Source: Prolixibacter sp. NT017 (GTDB lineage: Bacteria; Bacteroidota; Bacteroidia; Bacteroidales; Prolixibacteraceae). From it: a stretch of 64,000 bases of DNA. The DNA lies in assembly GCF_009617875.1 (NCBI RefSeq), contig NZ_BLAV01000001.1, positions 1,674,001 to 1,738,000 of the forward strand, read 5' to 3'. Below, in pieces: positions 63,012-64,000 of the stretch. The position numbers were made by a program, and so were the translations under genes. How positions within the stretch are numbered: the first letter of the stretch is position 1; the number at the start of each line of letters is the position of its first letter. Below the pieces are notes generated by a model. It ran no database searches and was not told the origin of the DNA. It saw only the letters and a list, made by a program, of their open reading frames with translations.

Positions 63012-63114
63012 CTTATGGATCCTTATTTATATCTGTTTAGGTTTTTATAGGTATCTATGATTTACTACTTCAATCACTATTTTAAATAAAATTTACTAGA
63101 AAGCAGCTATGAGA

Positions 63115-64000
63115 TTAAGGCATAATTCCAATTTTTTCTTGGTTGCTTTTCATTATTTCTAAAAAGTCTGAGAACGATAAAATATCTTTTTGTTGTTCTG
63201 GGGTGTATGTTGTTTTTATTTTGGTTGGCACAACCAATTTTACATTATGTGCTTTCATTTCATTGGTTTGCATGACACTGATGGATGGTTCCAAAGTGAT
63301 TAAGTGTTTATAGGAAATCCGATCAGCTTCCGAAAGAACCTGACGCCATCGGTCTTTTGCTGTGGTTTTGGAGCCAAGCATCTTTAGAAACGTAGGGTCA
63401 AATAGAGAATCACGATAATATTCAATTCCGGGGAAGAGAAAATCGGGTTTGCTTTTTCTTTCAGTTAACGCACCTCTGGAAAACAAAATTTTGTGGCTTA
63501 AAAAGATATATTCAAGATGATTTTCAAGGGAGTAGCCAGCTCGTGATTTTCGTCTGTTGTGGACACTTAATGAATAATTTATAAATTGATCTACATCCAA
63601 CCCGTCGTTTCCAAATCCCTGTTGTAATTTTTTTGAGACAAAGAATCGTTCCAGAAGTTTAAAAAGGTATTCTTCTCTCTTGAACGACACAAGGAGTGCT
63701 TCATCAGGATCTTCGAATACGGGTATGTTCTCCAATGTTTTTCTTGCATAATCCGAAAAAACAGCTGTTGGCGGAAAATGACTTCCAAATTTCAGCAGCA
63801 TTTCATTCAAAAGCTGTTCATTAGGAATAACTAATTCAATACCCAACATCTCAAGAATATAGTTTTGAGCAAATTCCTCATCTTTATCTCGAATAACATT
63901 GGTCACCCCAAGTCTGTAATTGGAGTTAAATTTATGCAAATCGAATAGCCAAATAAGTTGTTGCTCATTTGTTGAATCTTTGGGAGTTAATATGAGCCAT
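63115..64000 (-). CDS. EcoRII-type restriction endonuclease, N-terminus beyond window
   Basis: The frame is open to the window edge. 294 residues are visible, and the true start lies to the right of 64000; the TTG at 63939 is not a likely start because the frame continues in register. The visible part carries the EcoRII C-terminal nuclease domain (PF09019): FPPTAVFSDYARKTLEN, SLSVHNRRKSRAGYSLENHL, KPDFLFPGIEYYRD (Pro-Asp) and LGSKTTAKDRWRQVLSEADR (Lys/Arg motifs). EcoRII-type enzymes cut near CCWGG when two sites are engaged. A cytosine methyltransferase is expected nearby but is not in the window. It is the upstream neighbour of the kinase gene. Confidence 0.88.
   Translation of the reverse strand, partial: WLILTPKDSTNEQQLIWLFDLHKFNSNYRLGVTNVIRDKDEEFAQNYILEMLGIELVIPNEQLLNEMLLKFGSHFPPTAVFSDYARKTLENIPVFEDPDEALLVSFKREEYLFKLLERFFVSKKLQQGFGNDGLDVDQFINYSLSVHNRRKSRAGYSLENHLEYIFLSHKILFSRGALTERKSKPDFLFPGIEYYRDSLFDPTFLKMLGSKTTAKDRWRQVLSEADRISYKHLITLEPSISVMQTNEMKAHNVKLVVPTKIKTTYTPEQQKDILSFSDFLEIMKSNQEKIGIMP

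Overview
The window comes from a Bacteroidota chromosome. The signs are TAnnTTTG-type -7 promoter boxes, many small signal-peptide or lipobox proteins, PF13568-type outer-membrane barrels, DUF3857/transglutaminase proteins, an RHS fragment typical of the phylum and a type IIIA proton P-ATPase. A Marinilabiliales/Prolixibacteraceae-like host is a guess only. No rRNA, tRNA or CRISPR array was seen.

Left part (1-12 kb): a radical SAM enzyme cut by the window edge, a tocopherol-cyclase-like protein, a secreted 5'-nucleotidase, ArfB, a proton-pumping P-type ATPase, a nitroreductase and small membrane proteins. The 5'-nucleotidase gene is flanked by two ~88% identical copies of a ~540-nt transcription unit. 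Each copy has its own promoter and terminator, GNRA/UUCG-capped hairpins and compensatory changes, so it looks like a structured non-coding RNA that I cannot assign to a known family.

Sulfur block (12.4-20.8 kb): a Cys/Met-rich leader peptide and terminator precede cysD, cysN, a DUF2061 gene, a siroheme-synthase N-domain, cysJ, cysI, an NAD-binding epimerase-like gene and cobA. Together they activate sulfate, reduce sulfite and make siroheme. No APS/PAPS reductase is present. The leader suggests attenuation by cysteine/methionine supply.

Middle (20.8-49.6 kb): a PQQ-like propeller lipoprotein, an S9 peptidase, a 5'-truncated IS3 element with directly repeated end sequences next to a 21-bp tandem repeat, a 4Fe-4S protein gene with an in-frame stop, a GNAT, a hydrolase, a cold-shock protein, two DUF3857 proteins, two isochorismatase-fold hydrolases, an RHS-tip zincin toxin with candidate immunity genes, an MFS transporter and assorted envelope proteins. 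Two promoters share a paired direct repeat that resembles a LytTR-type operator. Several gene-poor stretches carry recurring degenerate fragments.

Right part (49.6-64 kb): housekeeping and regulator genes (HAD, methionine aminopeptidase, WYL regulator with a VOC protein, SDR with an AraC regulator) are separated by a REP-like double-hairpin repeat, six copies all in the same orientation, and by a nested inverted-repeat (MITE-like) element. From 56 kb the sequence becomes a defence-type island: an MNT-HEPN protein, an XRE regulator, a low-GC gene pair with a PD-(D/E)xK-like motif, and a minus-strand operon. That operon holds an EcoRII-type restriction endonuclease (cut by the edge), a histidine kinase and a receiver-domain protein. 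The kinase fuses an EcoRII-N-like DNA-binding domain to a MORC/Hsp90-type GHKL ATPase and a complete HisKA/HATPase kinase core. This restriction-plus-phosphorelay module is the most unusual system in the window.
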